From contig JARUPY010000606.1 of NCBI GenBank assembly GCA_029817715.1, forward strand, positions 2,852,001 through 2,916,000: a stretch of DNA of 64,000 nucleotides, written 5' to 3'. Both the position numbers and the translations under genes were made by a program. The notes under the pieces were generated by a model. It did no database searches. It saw only the letters and a list, made by a program, of their open reading frames with translations, and was not told where the DNA came from. How positions within the stretch are numbered: the stretch's first letter is position 1; each line of letters starts with the position of its first letter. Below, in pieces: positions 60,284-64,000 of this stretch. Origin of the DNA: Melastoma dodecandrum (Eukaryota; Streptophyta; Magnoliopsida; Myrtales; Melastomataceae).

Positions 60284-63200
60284 TGTAATGCCTTAAATTA
60301 TTGGGCCGACCCAATTTTGCATCCAAAGCCCAGTTCTTGTTAAAAGCCCAAAGCCCACCATTCCGAAAAAGACCAAAGCCCGGCCCTAACAATGCAAGCC
60401 CAACAAAGCCCAAGCCCAACCACATTTTTATTTTTATTTTAGTCTATTTCGTTTTATTTGATTTAATTTTAAGATTATCCGCAACCCAACGGTCTAAACA
60501 AACATGGAGGGATCGCACATGAGGAGCTAACCAATTCGCCACTTGGCACTCCGTCATTGGCTGAGGGAAGAGATTCTTCCCCGCTGACAGAAGCAGGAAA
60601 CGGTTTTGGTGGGGGGAAAAGGATAATAACAAAAAAAATAAAAATCGAAGGGGATTCTTCTTCCTCTTCTTCTGGGTCTTCTTGGCGTGGATTTTTTTCT
60701 TCGGCTTCTTCTTGGAGGCCAGGGGGGAGACTCTTTCCTGGGGACGGGACCTGTTTCTTTCTGGACGCTGACGGAACCTCAGAAGAGGGGGCCTCGTCAC
60801 CACCCCGAGTCTTCAGCCTTCCCTGCAACAAGGTAAGAAGAAGCCAACGATGTGGAACCTCCCTCGACGACCAGCCCAACGGAAGCAATGAGGAGCACAA
60901 CGCACCTCGGGATGCAGCGGATTCTGGCTTCACCGGACGCGGCGGCATCTACTTCGATTCTTGAAGATAACTTCAGCTCGACCAACCACCACTTGGAACA
61001 ACGGGCACCCTTCTGCAGCAACGATGCAAACCAATCCCTCCTCCTAGAATAATTCGCATTTGCACTCTTCTACCGACCTGGAGCTGTCGAAATCCACCTC
61101 CGGAAGCCTCGTGGCTTCTCGGAGGATTTCTTTTGTTACTGATATTTTTTTTTAACTCGTACAGCTTCTACTAGCCACAGCAGCAACCAATCTATATCTC
61201 CCTGACACCTCCAAGCTCCCGGCAGGAACGGGGAACCTCAGCCTTCTCCATTGGACAGCGAAGGAGACCAAAGAAGCACAAGGACGTCCTTCACCTCCGT
61301 TGTCCTTCTCACAGGTTGTAATGGTGGGTTCAGCTACAACCAAGGTGCCACCATTCTGAATCCGTCCACTGACAAACTCAACGACCTCACTCTTGCCACG
61401 GCCTCTGCCTTCACCGACCTCAGCCCTCCAGCAGCGGCCAGACGCCCCGTCATTAGTTTCCTGGCGTCTCTCACGGCGGCGCACCCAGCCGCCCCGGCCC
61501 AGCCACTATCGGAGAGTCCTTCTTCAGCTTCCTCCCCGAATCAACTCCCCAAAGCAGCGAACCGGCCACTTCCCAGCCAATCCCTCCAACCGTCTTCTCT
61601 CCAGCAAACCTGCAAATCCAGCATAGAAGTCCTCCCGGCGCGCACACGAGTCTCCCATCGTGAGCGTGCGTGCTCGGGAGGTGTGGAGAGGGCTGTTTCC
61701 CATCGCGAGCGCCCTTTTTCCCATGAACATTTCCAGGATTCATGTCGATCGAACTCCATTCTCGGTGAGTACTGCACCAGCTGCTTCCTATTCATTTTGT
61801 AGACCCCTTAGACAAATCTAACCTCATTTATTGTTCTTGTTTGCATGAATACACGCTGCGGCATCCTCGAGACATCGTAACCGGAGCTAGCACGCTCAAA
61901 ACTATGCGAAATCAGGTCCACTCCCTTCCTACTTCCTCTGTGACTTCGTCAATAGCTTCTGGGACTTATTTGTGCTGTAAATTGCTCGAACTATCTGCGA
62001 TTGTTGGGATATACGCATGCTGAAATTGGAATGTTGTTCGCTGCCGCATGTTTCTGACGTTTTCCAGCATAACTCCTTGTCCTGTGCATGGATTGATCTG
62101 TTTTTTCACTCCTTGGCTTCCTTTCTCGATGGAGAACAACTTCTCTGTTGAAAGTTTTTTTCAAACAGACTCGTTTTACCAATGTTTTTCCTCTTCGTAT
62201 GCTGGAGAATGCAGCTGCCCTGTTCTGCGCATCCGCGGAATGTGCAGCTGCACTCCATCAGGCTTAGTTTCGACTGTACAACTCGGATTTGCTTAAAGCT
62301 ATTTGGATTCATTTCCTTTTTGGCTATTCTACAACTTTCGTGCTTTAAGCTTCTCCATTTGACACTTGCTTGATCGAGTTTTGTTTGTTCGAAAAAGGCA
62401 GCCTGTTTCTGTGTGCGAGTGGAATAGCTGCCTCTGTTTTTCGGACATAACTCGAACATCAAAGCTCCGTTTCACCTGAAATTGGTTGGAACGGATTTCC
62501 CTTTAAGTTTTCTAAAACTTCTGTGTTATACGCATTTCTGTTAAACATACACATCCTGGTCAAATCGCTGTTGGAGTGCAGATAGAACAGATGTGCTGTC
62601 GCATTTCAGGGAAGATTCATACTGTCATACGAAAAACTTCGTATCTCTTTCATTACGTGCCCAAATTTTACAAAATTGACACCTTTGAAACCATATTTGA
62701 GCCCCCTACAAATCTTATTCTTTGAGTTTTTGCTTTCGGGATCATCTGGTTAGTCTAAACATTCAGAAAAGACAAAGGCTTCTAATGTCTCTTGCCCTTT
62801 TGCGGCAGCATGAGTATCTTGCACACCAGATAGTGTAATTTACTCATTTGAGTTCTGAATGGACTAAAATTGAACCGGGAGTTAGATCTCTTAGTTTACT
62901 ATAATTTCTGTGTTTTACACTTTTTATTTTGAACAAGTTTAGCCCATAGTCAATCATGGTCAAACTTGATCTGCGATGCTGGCCGATTGAAACACATTCT
63001 ATTTGAATGTCTAGATTCTCCGCTACGCTGGCAGCAGACTACACATCCATTTTTCCTAAAATTTTGCATCCTAAGTCATGATTGAGTTATCTAGCATGTG
63101 AAAAAATTTCATAATTTTTTGACGAACGAGTAAAGAGTTATGAAATTTTCTTTTCATATCATTCTGCTGGTCAAGGATTGCTTACGCAAGAGATCGAATC

Positions 63201-64000
63201 ACTTTCTTTGCCTTGTAGAATGAGATGCCACCGTTGGATTCGTTTGAAATCTTATATTCTGATTCCTCATCAAGATACAGATCTGTAGGTTTTTATTTCA
63301 CTTAGATCGGACGATCTTGAGTGAAGTTATGCTCTTATTTCCAAACCTGTGTATGCTGCATTCTCATCTGTGCTACAGCTGACTTTGCGTGTGCAGAATT
63401 CCCAATTCCGCCGTTAGATTTTGCTGATATTTGACAAACATGCTTTTTATTAACCTGTTTACTTAATGTGCGGTTGGATCTTAAATATTTTGACTTAGTT
63501 GAAACTTATGCTTGTTTCTTTGATTTCGAATTGTTGTTTCGGACTTTGAAAATGAAAGTCAACTAATCACTCTTACATTTTCTTTGCATGTACACTGAGC
63601 ACGCAATTTCGGAAAATCAACTCCAATCTTTCGAAGACCGACTTGAAGGCGCGCGTATCAAACCGCGTGGATCCACCCCGGCCTAAAAAACCGCGGGTTC
63701 GAAGACAAAGCGGCCCCAACCTTCAATCTAAGGTACAAAGGGGAGGTGCAGGCCTCCCCGAATTTCATTTTAAAAACCCACTTGTAACGGATTGCGGGCC
63801 CAAGTGCATAGGCCCGCAATCACCGCCCCTTCCCCGCTCTTTTGATCTAAATTATTGTCTGTGGTTGCGTGTGTGACTTAGGTTTTAGGTTTATACGTCG
63901 CATGCCTGATTTTAAACAAACAAACCTAAGTTCGGGTCCAACGCCCGTTAAAACGTCGATAAGAGTCCGGCCCACTCCCGGATCGGGCCCAATACCCGTC
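60284..64000 (+). repeat. 3' LTR of the Ogre-type element (cut by window end)
   Basis: Nearly identical to 43816-47532. By hand I count about 15 single-base differences plus a few short length changes over 3.7 kb, i.e. about 0.4 percent. Examples: T/C at 45086 vs 61556, G/A at 45821 vs 62281, and the Poly-A run at 44163 vs 60630. The last 0.5 kb of the LTR lies beyond the window. Confidence 0.92.

Larger units (their letters stand above)
43816..64000 (+). mobile_element. Ty3/gypsy Tat/Ogre-type LTR retrotransposon, truncated by window end
   Basis: A 5' LTR from 43816 to about 48024 and a 3' LTR from 60284 to the window edge flank a 12 kb internal part. Order: PBS 48032, ORF1 48710-49900, gag-protease 50206-54114, predicted intron 54115-54420, RT-RNase H-archaeal-type RNase H-integrase 54421-57823, long 3' UTR with tandem repeats, PPT 60271-60283. 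An ORF before gag, a second RNase H, an intron before RT and a large size are together hallmarks of the Ogre branch of Tat elements. The coding parts carry a frameshift in gag and one nonsense codon in pol, so this copy is probably not autonomous. The right end and target duplication lie outside the window. Confidence 0.93.

Overview
The window is plant nuclear DNA. Host genes have GT-AG introns, one gene belongs to a plant-specific receptor kinase family, and most of the sequence is Ty1/copia, Ty3/gypsy and hAT transposon DNA. The families point to a core eudicot, but I cannot name the species from the sequence.

Three host genes look intact. (1) 2142-6649 (+) is a 16-exon minus-end kinesin of the KIN-14C/ATK1 type, 794 aa. 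(2) 19835-22493 (-) is an 8-exon cysteine-rich receptor-like kinase (CRK), 677 aa, with two DUF26/Gnk2 domains, a transmembrane helix and a complete kinase. (3) 41314-42331 (+) is a 4-exon ROP-interactive CRIB protein (RIC), 148 aa. Decayed CRK relatives lie downstream of the intact CRK: an ectodomain at 15.1-16.0 kb and kinase exons at 18.4-18.8 kb. Together they look like the remains of a tandem CRK cluster.

The rest is mobile DNA. 8.8-14 kb holds a decayed plus-strand copia element. 17.2-18.35 kb holds an internally deleted minus-strand copia element. 23.26-27.88 kb holds a decayed minus-strand Tork/Tnt1-like copia element with both LTRs. 29.4-37.1 kb is an AT-rich complex in which two LTR-like arms of about 1.5 kb face each other in inverted orientation around a 3.6 kb centre with a PBS-like left end and a PPT-like right end. 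37.8-39.9 kb is a decayed hAT transposase.

From 43.8 kb to the window end runs a large Ty3/gypsy element of the Tat/Ogre type. It has an LTR of about 4.2 kb, a tRNA-Arg-type primer-binding site, an extra ORF1 before gag, gag-protease with a G-patch, a predicted 306 bp intron that removes the stop between protease and polymerase, RT, two RNase H domains and integrase. A 2.5 kb repeat-bearing 3' untranslated region and the second LTR follow. The two LTRs are nearly identical, so the insertion is young, yet gag carries a frameshift and pol one nonsense codon.

The host genes do not form a pathway. The most unusual structures are the spliced Ogre-type element and the inverted LTR arrangement at 30.5-37.1 kb.
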